From Candidatus Methylospira mobilis (lineage in GTDB: Bacteria; Pseudomonadota; Gammaproteobacteria; Methylococcales; Methylococcaceae), in assembly GCF_009498235.1 (NCBI RefSeq), contig NZ_CP044205.1:4527389-4591388 (forward strand): DNA of 64,000 nt, given 5' to 3'. A model generated the notes under the pieces. The model saw only the letters and a program-made list of their open reading frames with translations, made no database searches and was not told the origin of the DNA. Position numbers and translations under genes: made by a program. The stretch's first letter is position 1; the number at the start of each line of letters is the position of its first letter. Positions 1 to 8,376 of this stretch are shown one piece after another.

Positions 1-99
1 GCTAGCGCACACAGCATGGAAGGGGCAGGGTACGATGTTTCATTGAAACCGAAATGCACTATTGATTCTGATTTCCCTGATTTGCGGGACTGTCCTTAA
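1..99 (+). CDS. Possible C-terminal end of a gene truncated by the window edge
   Basis: Frame 1 is open from the first base to a TAA at 97-99 (32 codons, ending DLRDCP). It converges on the HlyD-like gene and overlaps its stop codon by three bases. Nothing in the peptide is recognisable, and an open frame this short can arise by chance. It may simply be non-coding sequence downstream of the HlyD-like gene, so treat it as a weak candidate only. Confidence 0.15.
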   Translation, partial: ASAHSMEGAGYDVSLKPKCTIDSDFPDLRDCP

Positions 100-1115
100 T
101 TTGGTTGCGGCAACAGCACTCGAACCGTTGCAGGCATACCCAGGCGTAAATCATCGCTTTCGTCCGTAACGAACACCCTGACTTCATACGCCAGACTGGG
201 GCGCAACTCTTCGGTTTGAACCGACTTGGGAGTAAATTCGGCTACCGGCGATATGAAACCTATCCAGCCGTGATAGCTCCGGTCCGGAAAACTGTCCACC
301 GACACCTGGGCCTGCGCGCCGGGATGCAGGTGTCCCAAATCGGCTTCGCCGACATAAGCGCGCACCCATTTGGGATCGATCAGCGCCAGAGAGAAAACGG
401 GCCGTACAGGTGAAGCCATTTCCCCCGGCTCCAGCAAGCGCGAACGCACTACGGCGTTGGAAGGAGCCAGTAACTCCGCATCCTTGAGCTGTTGACGCAG
501 GTAGGCCAGTTGCGCCTCGTATGAATGCCATTGCGCCTCCGCCTGAGCGATGTCTTCCTTGCGCGGGCCGATAACCGCCAGATCCAGCGCTTTTTTATTT
601 TGCATGAAACGGGCATCGGCGCTGCTTAAAGTATAACGGCTGCTGTCCAGGTCCTGTTGGCTGACAGCCTTGCCCGACGATTCGCCAGACAATAAACGGA
701 GCCGTTCGTACTGCGCCCGCGCGTAATCGGCATCGGCGCGCGCGGCATCGGTATTGGCGCGCGCCTGCGCGATCTCTTCCGGCCGGCTGCCGTTGTGCAT
801 GCGCTCGACCACATGCTTTTGCGCCTCGGTCTGCGCTTCGACTTCGGCTACACGCGGAATCAGCCGCGAGGTATCCAGACGCGCCAGCACCTGGCCTTTC
901 CGTATCCGGTCGCCTTCCAGCGCCAGCACTTCGCTGATGCGTTCGCTGTTGTTGAACACCAGCGAAACCTGACGCAGATCTATGTTGCCGTAAAGCAATA
1001 AACCCCGATCATCATGAGCCCGGTTGGACCATTGCCACGTCAGAAACGAGCCGCCTATTGCGGCGACACAGAGCAATAAAATCCACTTTTTTTTGAACAC
1101 TGCGTTGAGCGGCAT
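96..1115 (-). CDS. HlyD/YbhG-family periplasmic adaptor (membrane fusion protein)
   Basis: 339 residues. An N-terminal signal anchor (about 9-27) is followed by a split biotinyl-lipoyl-like hairpin (RISEVLALEGDRIRKGQVLA at about 58-77, matched by APSNAVVRSRLLEPGEMASP near 220), an alpha-helical coiled-coil hairpin rich in Ala, Glu and Arg (about 85-215), and a beta-barrel end. This is the layout of the YbhG/EmrA type of adaptor, which links an inner-membrane ABC or MFS pump to an outer-membrane channel. The start is ATG at 1113-1115 with AAAGG upstream. The gene lies 26 bp downstream of a CecR/YbiH-like regulator, as in the Escherichia coli cecR-ybhGFSR operon. The ABC transporter genes expected next would lie beyond the left edge of the window and cannot be checked here. 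Confidence 0.85.
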   Translation of the reverse strand: MPLNAVFKKKWILLLCVAAIGGSFLTWQWSNRAHDDRGLLLYGNIDLRQVSLVFNNSERISEVLALEGDRIRKGQVLARLDTSRLIPRVAEVEAQTEAQKHVVERMHNGSRPEEIAQARANTDAARADADYARAQYERLRLLSGESSGKAVSQQDLDSSRYTLSSADARFMQNKKALDLAVIGPRKEDIAQAEAQWHSYEAQLAYLRQQLKDAELLAPSNAVVRSRLLEPGEMASPVRPVFSLALIDPKWVRAYVGEADLGHLHPGAQAQVSVDSFPDRSYHGWIGFISPVAEFTPKSVQTEELRPSLAYEVRVFVTDESDDLRLGMPATVRVLLPQPN

Positions 1116-1141
1116 GTTTTTTACCTTTAGTTCAGTGGTTT

Positions 1142-1774
1142 TTATTTCTTTAGCTCACGTAATCCCGCCAGAGAAAATTCGGTAATCAGCCGTGCCGTGC
1201 GGTCAATTTCGGCCTGATCGGCAATGACCCCAGGACACACACGATCGATCAATGAGCGCGAATGACGATAAACCAGACATTGCCCCACGATGCTAAAGCT
1301 TATTCTGTGTCTGTCCATTTCCGCTATCGCTGTTCCCAGCACTGCGTCGATTATGTCATGTATCAATGCGCAACGTGGTTTCATACTGGTTTCCAAAACC
1401 TGATCCAGCGCCTTGGTCGGATCGGCGATCTCACGCGTAAACAGTTTGTAATGATGGCCGAGATAGGTATCGTCCAGCAGGCGTTTCAAAAAATTTTGAA
1501 CGAAATAGAACAACCGCTCTTCTGCCGGCAAACATATGTCGCGCGCCATATCGTCAGGATAGCGCTCGCTCGCTTGCCTGCAGGAAAATTCCAGCACCTC
1601 AACGTAAAGGGCTTCCTTGCTGCGGAAATAGTAGTTTACCGAAGCGGCATTAACATCCGCCTTCGCGCATATCTCCCGCACAGTCGCCTCGCGGAATCCT
1701 TTTTCGGCAAAAATCTCCAGGGCCGACGACAGCAGGCGTTCGCGCGTCTGATCGTGTACCGCTTGTTCTTGCAA
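1142..1774 (-). CDS. TetR-family transcriptional regulator, CecR/YbiH type
   Basis: About 210 residues. The N-terminal helix-turn-helix (residues about 10-55) carries the typical TetR sequence around GFREATVREICAKADVNAAS and NYYFRSKEALY, followed by a C-terminal ligand-binding domain like that of CecR (TetR_C_11). I prefer the TTG at 1772-1774, giving MQEQAVHDQT, because GGAGGG sits just upstream of it; the frame stays open to 1786. It heads a minus-strand unit with the HlyD-like gene and is divergent from the RND efflux operon, with about 110 bp between the two starts. TetR proteins in this position usually repress themselves and the adjacent pump genes. The palindrome at 1815-1832 is the likely operator. 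The ligand is unknown. Confidence 0.88.
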   Translation of the reverse strand: MQEQAVHDQTRERLLSSALEIFAEKGFREATVREICAKADVNAASVNYYFRSKEALYVEVLEFSCRQASERYPDDMARDICLPAEERLFYFVQNFLKRLLDDTYLGHHYKLFTREIADPTKALDQVLETSMKPRCALIHDIIDAVLGTAIAEMDRHRISFSIVGQCLVYRHSRSLIDRVCPGVIADQAEIDRTARLITEFSLAGLRELKK

Positions 1775-1814
1775 ATTACCCTCCAAAAATTAAATGAATA
1801 TTTCGAGCAACTGT

Positions 1815-1832
1815 ATCAAACGCTTGTTTGAT
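1815..1832. promoter_or_regulatory. Palindromic operator candidate between the TetR gene and the RND operon
   Basis: ATCAAAC-GCTT-GTTTGAT is a perfect inverted repeat with 7-bp arms. It lies 41 bp upstream of the TetR start and 53 bp upstream of the adaptor start, where a dimeric TetR protein would be expected to bind and control both directions. Binding is inferred. Confidence 0.6.
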
Positions 1833-1885
1833 TTGTAAACCGCTGTGCATTATTATTAGTCATATCGACCAAAACGACTAACACT

Positions 1886-3034
1886 ATGCGAGATATCCCT
1901 TATACATTGAAGCTGTGCGCCAGCGTGGTGCTGGTATTTCTGCTATCGGCATGCAGCCGCGGTACCGGCAATGCAAACACCGCAGCGCCGTCAATGCCGC
2001 CCTCTCCCGTCAAAACCGCACTGCCGGTCGTACGCACCCTGGTCGACTGGGACGAGTACAGCGGCAGGCTGGAATCGGTAGGCAGCGTTGAAATCCGCGC
2101 GCGCGTCAACGGCTATCTGGAAAAGGTCTGCTTCAAGGCGGGCGACAAGGTGCGCAAGGGCGATTTGCTGTTTGTGATCGATCAACGTCCATACCGGATC
2201 GAATTTCAGCATGCGCAGGCCGAAGTGGAGCGTACCCGCGCAAGACTGGATCTGGCGCAGAACGATTACGAACGCGCGGAGCGTTTGTTTCGCGCCAAAG
2301 CCATTTCCGCCGAAGAACAGGATGCGCGCAGCAAGGGCTTGCGCGAAGCCACCGCCACCATGAATTCCGCAGTGGCGACCATGGAAGCGGCGCGTCTGAA
2401 TCTGACCTTCACCGAAGTGCGGGCGCCGATCTCCGGCCGCATCGGCCGCGAACTGATCACTACCGGCAACCTGGTTAACGGCAATGGCGGCGGCGCTTCG
2501 CTGCTGGCGGAGATCGTATCCATCGATCCGATATATCTTTATATCGATGCGGATGAACTTTCCATTCTCAAATACCGCAGGCTGACACGCGAAGGCAAGC
2601 GCGTCAACGATCGCGACACGGAGCTGCCGGCGGAAATGCAATTGATGAACGAAGCGGATTTTCCGCATCAAGGCGTGATCGATTACGTCGATCCGCGCAT
2701 GAACGCCGATACCGGAACGCTGCGCATCCGCGCGGTATTTTCCAACGGCGACGACCAGCTATCTCCGGGATTTTTTGCGCGTCTACGCATACCCGGCAGC
2801 GAGCCGCACGATGCGATTCTGATACCGGACCGGGCGCTTGGAACCGATCAGGGCCAGAAATTTATCTGGGTGGTTGCTGCTGACAACACTGTCGAGTACC
2901 GCAAGGTGAAAACTGGGGCGCTGTCGCAGGGTCTACGCGTGATCAGCGAAGGCCTGGCTCCGCAGGAGCGCGTGGTAATAGAGGGCGTTCAACGCCTGAA
3001 GTCCGGTGCCAAAGTACAACCGGAGGCGCAATGA
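1886..3034 (+). CDS. RND efflux periplasmic adaptor subunit (MexE/AcrA type lipoprotein)
   Basis: 382 residues. It begins with a lipoprotein signal ending LLSAC (Cys23). The first half of the lipoyl-like domain includes NGYLEKVCFKAGDKVRKGDL (about 72-91), then comes a coiled-coil hairpin (about 105-165), the second lipoyl half (LTFTEVRAPISGRIGR, about 172-187) and beta-barrel and membrane-proximal domains to the end. This is the adaptor that joins the inner-membrane RND pump to the outer-membrane channel. Its stop overlaps the start of the pump gene (ATGA at 3031-3034), so the two are translationally coupled. It is likely controlled by the divergent TetR regulator. Confidence 0.93.
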   Translation: MRDIPYTLKLCASVVLVFLLSACSRGTGNANTAAPSMPPSPVKTALPVVRTLVDWDEYSGRLESVGSVEIRARVNGYLEKVCFKAGDKVRKGDLLFVIDQRPYRIEFQHAQAEVERTRARLDLAQNDYERAERLFRAKAISAEEQDARSKGLREATATMNSAVATMEAARLNLTFTEVRAPISGRIGRELITTGNLVNGNGGGASLLAEIVSIDPIYLYIDADELSILKYRRLTREGKRVNDRDTELPAEMQLMNEADFPHQGVIDYVDPRMNADTGTLRIRAVFSNGDDQLSPGFFARLRIPGSEPHDAILIPDRALGTDQGQKFIWVVAADNTVEYRKVKTGALSQGLRVISEGLAPQERVVIEGVQRLKSGAKVQPEAQ

Positions 3035-6000
3035 CCCGTTTTACCCATTTTTTCATAGACCGTCCCATATTCGCTGCAGTCCTGTCCATCGTTATTACGC
3101 TGATAGGCGCTTTGGCGCTTGCGCGCCTGCCGATTGCGCAATATCCGGAAATCGCGCCGCCCAGCGTGGTGGTCGTCGCCAGCTATCCCGGCGCCAGCGC
3201 CGCGGTATTGGGCGAAACGGTGGCGACGCCGATAGAACAGGAAGTCAACGGCGTCGAAGATATGCTGTACATGTCTTCGCAGTCCACCAACGACGGCACC
3301 ATGCAATTGTCGATTACCTTCCGCCCCGGAACCAATCTCGACAAGGCGCAATTGCTGGTGCAGAACCGCGTCGCGCTGGCGGAACCGCGCCTGCCGGAAG
3401 AAGTCCGCCGTCTGGGTATCAGCATCCGCAAACGCAGCCCGGATCTCAGTCTGGTGGTCAATCTGGTGTCGCCGGACGGTCGTTACGACAGTACCTACAT
3501 GAGCAACTATGCGTTGTTGCAAATCAAGGATGCGCTGGCGCGTCTGCCGGGCGTCGGCGATATCACGCTGTTCGGCGCGCGCGAATACAGCATGCGCGTC
3601 TGGCTCGATCCCGATAAAATCGCAACGCGCGGGTTGACGGCGGGCGAGGTGGTGCGCGCGATACGCGAGCAAAACGTGCAGGTAGCCGCCGGCAGCGTAG
3701 GCCAGCCGCCGGTGCCGGCCGGAACCGACTTTCAATACACCGTCACTACTTCGGGGCGTTTGATCGACGAAGCGGAATTCGGCGCCATCATTATCAAAAC
3801 CGGGCGTTCCGGCGAAATCACGCGTCTGCGCGATGTCGCCCGTATCGAACTGGGCTCCAAGGACTACACGTCGGCGCTCTATCTGGACGGGAAGCCTACG
3901 GTCGGACTGGTGATTTTCCAATTGCCGGGTTCGAACGCGCTCGATACCAAGGACGCCGTCGTTAATACCATGTCGACGCTGAAAGAACGTTTCCCGGAAG
4001 GACTCGATTACCGGATCGTTTACGACACCACCGTGTTTATCCGCGAATCGATACATGCCGTGGTCAAAACCCTGTTCGAAGCGCTGGTGCTGGTGGTTCT
4101 GGTGGTGCTGATTTTCCTGCAAAACTGGCGCGCCACGCTGATTCCGACGCTGGCGGTGCCGGTTTCGCTGATCGGCACTTTTGCAGTGATGTTGTCTTTG
4201 GGACTGTCGTTGAACACGCTGTCGCTGTTCGGGCTGGTGCTGGCGATCGGCATCGTCGTCGATGACGCCATCGTCGTGGTCGAAAACGTCGAGCGTAATA
4301 TTGCGTTGGGACTGGATGCGCGCGAAGCTACGCGTAAAGCCATGGATGAAGTGGTCAGCCCTGTGGTGGCTACTGCAGTGGTTTTGGTTGCGGTATTCAT
4401 GCCTACCCTGTTCATCAGCGGCCTATCCGGCGCATTCTATAAACAATTCGCGTTGACGATATCGGTTTCCACCGTGATATCGGCGTTCAATTCGCTGACC
4501 CTGAGCCCCGCTCTGTGCGCGCTGCTGTTGCAGCGGCACGAAAACAAGGACGGCGTGACGCGTTTGCTGGACAAATTCCTGGGCTGGTTTTTCAGCGGCT
4601 TCAATCGCATGTTTGCTTATCTCGATGCCCGCTATCATGCCGCCGTCCAGCGCCTGATCCGTTTCTCCGCCGTGGTCCTGGCAGGCTATGTCGCGCTGAA
4701 CGGGTTGAACTTCGCACTGTTTACCCATGTGCCGACCGGGTTCATACCGCAGCAGGATCAGGGCTATTTCATCGTGTACGCGCAGCTGCCGGATGCGGCT
4801 TCGCTGGAACGCACCAATGCTACGGTGTTGCGTGCAACAAAGATGATAATGGAAACCGAGGGCGTTACGCATATCAACAGCTATGCCGGTTTCTCCATCG
4901 TATCCGGCACCACGCAGTCCAACGCGGGTACGCTGTTCGCCAGGCTCGCCCCGTTCGAAGAGCGCAAAGGGCATCCGGAACTCAGTGCGGACGAGGTTAT
5001 TACAAAACTGCGCGCCAAGCTGTCGCAAATCGAAGACGGTTATATTGCCGTGTTTGCGCCGCCGCCGTTGCGCGGTCTGAGCGCGCTCGGCGGGTTCAAG
5101 GTGCAGATACAGGATCGATCCGGGGCCGGTTTCGACGAACTGGCATCCGGTGTGCAACAAGCTATCGGTCAGGCAACGGCCGGCTCGCAGTTCGTCGGGC
5201 TGCTCAGCAGTTTCAGAGCCAATGTTCCGCAGGTGTTTCTGAACCTGGATAGAACCAAGGTTAAATCGCACGATATCTCGATAGGCGATGTATTCGATAC
5301 CCTGCAAATCTACATGGGCTCGCTCTATGTCAACGACTTCAACCGCTTTGGAAGAACCTTCCATGTCGTCGCCCAGGCCGATAGCGAATTTCGCGCGCTG
5401 CCCGAAGATATCGCACAGCTGGCTACGCGCAATCGCAAGGGCGAAAGGGTGCCGCTGGGATCATTGATGGATATACGCGAAATCACCGCGCCGGACCGCG
5501 TGATGCATTACAACCTGTACCCGAGCGCAGAAATCAGTGGTAACCAGAAACCGGGCATCAGTTCCGGACAGGCAATCAAAATGATGGAAGATGTGCTGAA
5601 ACAGACCCTGCCGCGTACGCTGGGCTTCGAGTGGACCGAACTCAGCCTGCAGGAAGTGCTGGCCGGCAACACCACCGCTTTCGTGTTTCCGCTCAGCGTC
5701 GTTTTCGTATTCCTTGCGCTGGCCGCGCAATACGAAAGCTGGGCGCTGCCATTGGCGATCATCCTTATCGTGCCGATGTGTTTGATGTCGTCGATGACCG
5801 GCATCTGGCTGCGCGGCATGGACAACAATATTTTCACCCAGATCGGGTTTATCGTGCTGGTCGGTCTGGCCTGCAAAAACGCGATTCTGATCGTCGAATT
5901 CGCGCGCCGTCTGGAACGGGAGCAGGGCTACAGCCGTTTTGCCGCGGCGGCGGAGGCGGCGCGTTTGCGTTTGCGTCCGATACTGATGACCTCGCTGGCC

Positions 6001-6180
6001 TTCGTGATGGGGGTGTTCCCGCTGATGGTTTCGACCGGAGCCGGGGCCGAATCGCGGCGCTTTCTCGGCACTGCGATGTTCAGCGGTATGCTCGGCGTGA
6101 CCGTATTCGGGCTATTGCTGACACCGGTGTTCTATGTCGTCGTACAGGGCTGGGTCGCGCGGATGAAGCGAAAGCAATAG
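3031..6180 (+). CDS. RND multidrug efflux permease, HAE1 family (AcrB/MexF-like)
   Basis: 1,049 residues, the normal length for hydrophobe/amphiphile efflux pumps. The N-terminus FIDRPIFAAVLSIVITLIGA forms transmembrane helix 1. A large periplasmic porter domain follows, then the transmembrane block with the proton-relay acidic pair in GIVVDDAIVVVENVERN (Asp411/Asp412). A second periplasmic domain and a second six-helix block contain GFIVLVGLACKNAILIVEFA. The protein should export lipophilic drugs, solvents or detergents using the proton gradient. It overlaps the adaptor gene by 4 bp and is followed after 67 bp by the outer-membrane channel gene, so the tripartite system is complete. The substrate cannot be read from the sequence. 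Confidence 0.96.
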   Translation: MTRFTHFFIDRPIFAAVLSIVITLIGALALARLPIAQYPEIAPPSVVVVASYPGASAAVLGETVATPIEQEVNGVEDMLYMSSQSTNDGTMQLSITFRPGTNLDKAQLLVQNRVALAEPRLPEEVRRLGISIRKRSPDLSLVVNLVSPDGRYDSTYMSNYALLQIKDALARLPGVGDITLFGAREYSMRVWLDPDKIATRGLTAGEVVRAIREQNVQVAAGSVGQPPVPAGTDFQYTVTTSGRLIDEAEFGAIIIKTGRSGEITRLRDVARIELGSKDYTSALYLDGKPTVGLVIFQLPGSNALDTKDAVVNTMSTLKERFPEGLDYRIVYDTTVFIRESIHAVVKTLFEALVLVVLVVLIFLQNWRATLIPTLAVPVSLIGTFAVMLSLGLSLNTLSLFGLVLAIGIVVDDAIVVVENVERNIALGLDAREATRKAMDEVVSPVVATAVVLVAVFMPTLFISGLSGAFYKQFALTISVSTVISAFNSLTLSPALCALLLQRHENKDGVTRLLDKFLGWFFSGFNRMFAYLDARYHAAVQRLIRFSAVVLAGYVALNGLNFALFTHVPTGFIPQQDQGYFIVYAQLPDAASLERTNATVLRATKMIMETEGVTHINSYAGFSIVSGTTQSNAGTLFARLAPFEERKGHPELSADEVITKLRAKLSQIEDGYIAVFAPPPLRGLSALGGFKVQIQDRSGAGFDELASGVQQAIGQATAGSQFVGLLSSFRANVPQVFLNLDRTKVKSHDISIGDVFDTLQIYMGSLYVNDFNRFGRTFHVVAQADSEFRALPEDIAQLATRNRKGERVPLGSLMDIREITAPDRVMHYNLYPSAEISGNQKPGISSGQAIKMMEDVLKQTLPRTLGFEWTELSLQEVLAGNTTAFVFPLSVVFVFLALAAQYESWALPLAIILIVPMCLMSSMTGIWLRGMDNNIFTQIGFIVLVGLACKNAILIVEFARRLEREQGYSRFAAAAEAARLRLRPILMTSLAFVMGVFPLMVSTGAGAESRRFLGTAMFSGMLGVTVFGLLLTPVFYVVVQGWVARMKRKQ

Positions 6181-6190
6181 TACGCGTTAC

Positions 6191-6221
6191 CGTCATTCCG
6201 GCAGGGAACGCCGGAATCCAT
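6191..6221. repeat. Short palindromic repeat (CGTCATTCCGGC type)
   Basis: ATTCCGGC (6195-6202) and GCCGGAAT (6210-6217) form a hairpin inside CGTCATTCCGGCAGGGAACG. It lies between the pump and channel genes. A related hairpin with other bases in the stem occurs at 24856-24885. This palindrome type is common between genes in many proteobacteria. Confidence 0.65.
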
Positions 6222-6247
6222 GTCGTGGATGGAGAGCGTAATCCAAA

Positions 6248-7732
6248 ATGTTCTGTAAGGAATTGAAAGAGACCCGAGCCGTGCCATATAAGTTACTCTC
6301 CTATTTTCTATCTCTGCTTATCAGCCTGCTGCTGAGCGGATGCCCCGCCGTCGGCCCTGACTATGCGCGCCCGGAAACGCCGGTCGGAGACGAATTCGCC
6401 AACAAATCCGCTCCATTTTCGGCCTTGAGCCAGACCGACATAGCCTGGTGGAAGCAGTTCGACGACGATAAGCTCAATCGGATTATCACGCTGACGCTGG
6501 CGCATAACTACGATCTGAAAGCCGCTCTCGCCAATATCCGCGAAGCGCGTGCGCAGTACGTCGAGGCGGCGCTGGATTTTCTACCGACCGTCACTTCGCA
6601 CGCCAATTACACCATGCAGCAACGCAGCTACAGCTCGCTCGGATCGAGTAAGGGCATTGCGCCGACCAATCTGAACCTTTACAACACCGGTTTCGACATG
6701 GCCTGGGAGCTGGACATATTCGGGCGTATCCGCCGCAACGTGGAAAGCCGGGATGCCGATATCGAGGTGGTTGAAGCGCAGGCGCGCGATGTCATGGTCA
6801 GCGTGATCGGAGAAGCGGCGCGCAATTATTTCGAGCTGCGCGGTTATCAGAACCAGCTGGCGGTTGCGCAGAAGAACGCCGAAAATCAGGCCAAGACCTT
6901 CGAAATAACCCAGCTGATGCTCGAAGGCGGGCGCGGCACCGAGCTGGACACCTCCAGGGCGGAAGCGCAGATGAAAACCACGCAGGCGATAGTCCCGCCG
7001 CTGGATACCGCGATACGCAAGGCGATACACCGCCTGAGCATACTGACCGGGCAATTGCCCGATGCGCTGACCGAGCAATTGGCTGTCCCGCAAGCCATCC
7101 CGCGTCATCCCGATGTTCTGAATATCGGCAACCCCACCGAGTTGCTGCGGCGGCGGCCTGATATACAGGCGGCGGAGCGCACCCTGGCCTCATCCACCGC
7201 CCGCGTCGGCGTTGCGGTTGCCGACCTGTTTCCGCGCCTGTTTTTTAATGGCGTGATGTCGCTGGAAGCCGGCGCGTTGATGGGGCTGGGATCGGCAGGC
7301 TCTACCGCCTATTCGCTCGGCCCCAGTCTGCGCTGGGAATTTCTGAACATCGGTCGCGTGCATGCGCGTATCGTCGGCGCCGAAGCGCACGCGGAAGCCA
7401 ATCTGGCCCGCTATCAGCAGGTGGTATTAAACGCGCTGGAAGAAACCGAAAATGCGCTGGTCAACTACCGCAATCTACGCATTCGCATGGAGCAGCTCAA
7501 GCTGGCGGCGAGCGACAGCCTGGAAGCCACCGAACTGGCGCGGCTGCGTTATCGCGAAGGCGTATCCGACTTTCTGAATCTGCTTGATGCCGAAAGACGC
7601 CTGCTGGAAGATCAGGATCGCCTGGCCAACAGCCAAACCTCGGCGGCGGCGGCCCTGGCTACGCTGTACAAGGCATTGGGCGGCGGCTGGGAGGTGGATG
7701 AAAAAGCGATTAAAGAATACGATCATCTTTAA
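6248..7732 (+). CDS. Outer-membrane efflux channel lipoprotein (NodT/OprM family)
   Basis: 494 residues from ATG 6248; GTG 6281 (VPYKLLSYFL) would give a signal peptide of more normal length and is a real alternative. A lipobox LLSGC is followed by PAVGPDYARPETPVG, typical of OprM-type channels. Two repeats of helical hairpins and beta strands (TolC fold) follow, including IREARAQYVEAALDFLPTV and the second-half copy NIGNPTELLRRRPDIQAAERTL. The channel would complete the tripartite pump encoded by the two genes upstream. A REP-like hairpin follows the stop codon closely and may end the transcript. Confidence 0.93.
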   Translation: MFCKELKETRAVPYKLLSYFLSLLISLLLSGCPAVGPDYARPETPVGDEFANKSAPFSALSQTDIAWWKQFDDDKLNRIITLTLAHNYDLKAALANIREARAQYVEAALDFLPTVTSHANYTMQQRSYSSLGSSKGIAPTNLNLYNTGFDMAWELDIFGRIRRNVESRDADIEVVEAQARDVMVSVIGEAARNYFELRGYQNQLAVAQKNAENQAKTFEITQLMLEGGRGTELDTSRAEAQMKTTQAIVPPLDTAIRKAIHRLSILTGQLPDALTEQLAVPQAIPRHPDVLNIGNPTELLRRRPDIQAAERTLASSTARVGVAVADLFPRLFFNGVMSLEAGALMGLGSAGSTAYSLGPSLRWEFLNIGRVHARIVGAEAHAEANLARYQQVVLNALEETENALVNYRNLRIRMEQLKLAASDSLEATELARLRYREGVSDFLNLLDAERRLLEDQDRLANSQTSAAAALATLYKALGGGWEVDEKAIKEYDHL

Positions 7733-7759
7733 AAACGCGTAATTCGCGAAACATTATCT

Positions 7760-7822
7760 TCGTAGGAGCGGGCTTTAGCCCGTAAAAGAAGCCGCTCGCG
7801 GGCTAAAGCCCGCTCCTACGAA
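7760..7822. repeat. REP-like inverted repeat pair (GTAGGAGCGGGCT family)
   Basis: TCGTAGGAGCGGGCTTTAGC and the inverse GCTAAAGCCCGCTCCTACGA face each other across about 20 bp. Related copies occur at 23014-23045 and 35984-36047. The form resembles REP/REPIN elements of gammaproteobacteria. Here it follows the efflux operon and could act as a transcription end or mRNA stabiliser. Confidence 0.75.
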
Positions 7823-7876
7823 GTTTCCTCCGAATGATCATGTTGCAATTTCTTTCAAGCGCGAAGAGTGTCCTGC

Positions 7877-8160
7877 TTAAAACATCTCCACATCAATCTC
7901 CGCATCCATAAACGTCACTGCATGTCCAGACAGAATAACGCGATCGCCGTTCATTTCGCATAAAACCTCGCCGCCGCGTTTGGATGCCTGCCATGCGGCC
8001 AGCGTCGTTTTGCCAAGCCGGGACGACCAATAAGGCGCAAGTTCGCAGTGCGCCGAGCATGTAACGGGATCTTCGGAAATGCCGAATTTAGGCGCGAAGA
8101 AACGGCTTACAAAATCGTTGTCCGAGCCCTGTGCGGTTATGCATACCCCGCGCAAACATC
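7877..8160 (-). pseudogene. Truncated PhzF-family protein (C-terminal fragment)
   Basis: The readable fragment is about 92 residues long and matches the C-terminal third of PhzF/YddE isomerase-like proteins: VCITAQGSDNDFVSRFFAPK, then EDPVTCSAHCELAPYWSSRL and a terminal RGGEVLCEMNGDRVILSG-type strand. The motif that normally reads DPVTGSAH has Cys in place of Gly. A stop codon lies just upstream (8159-8161) and no N-terminal two thirds can be found between here and the VgrG gene, so the gene is a remnant. It lies at the edge of an accessory stretch. Confidence 0.72.
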
Positions 8161-8376
8161 AGAAGGGCGCTCCTCCCGTGCCGCGCATCTTGCTATGGAA
8201 AGGTTTTTCATCGCTCTGTTAATGAGTTACATCAGACTGTAATCTTATTAACGTACAGTGAATGTCCAAGTATGAATGCAGACGTAACCTTCTGCATTCA
8301 TACTTTTCGCTTAATATTCTCATAATGATAAAACAGCGTTTCATCGTTTAAAAACCCATTTATTCAAAGTCTTACC

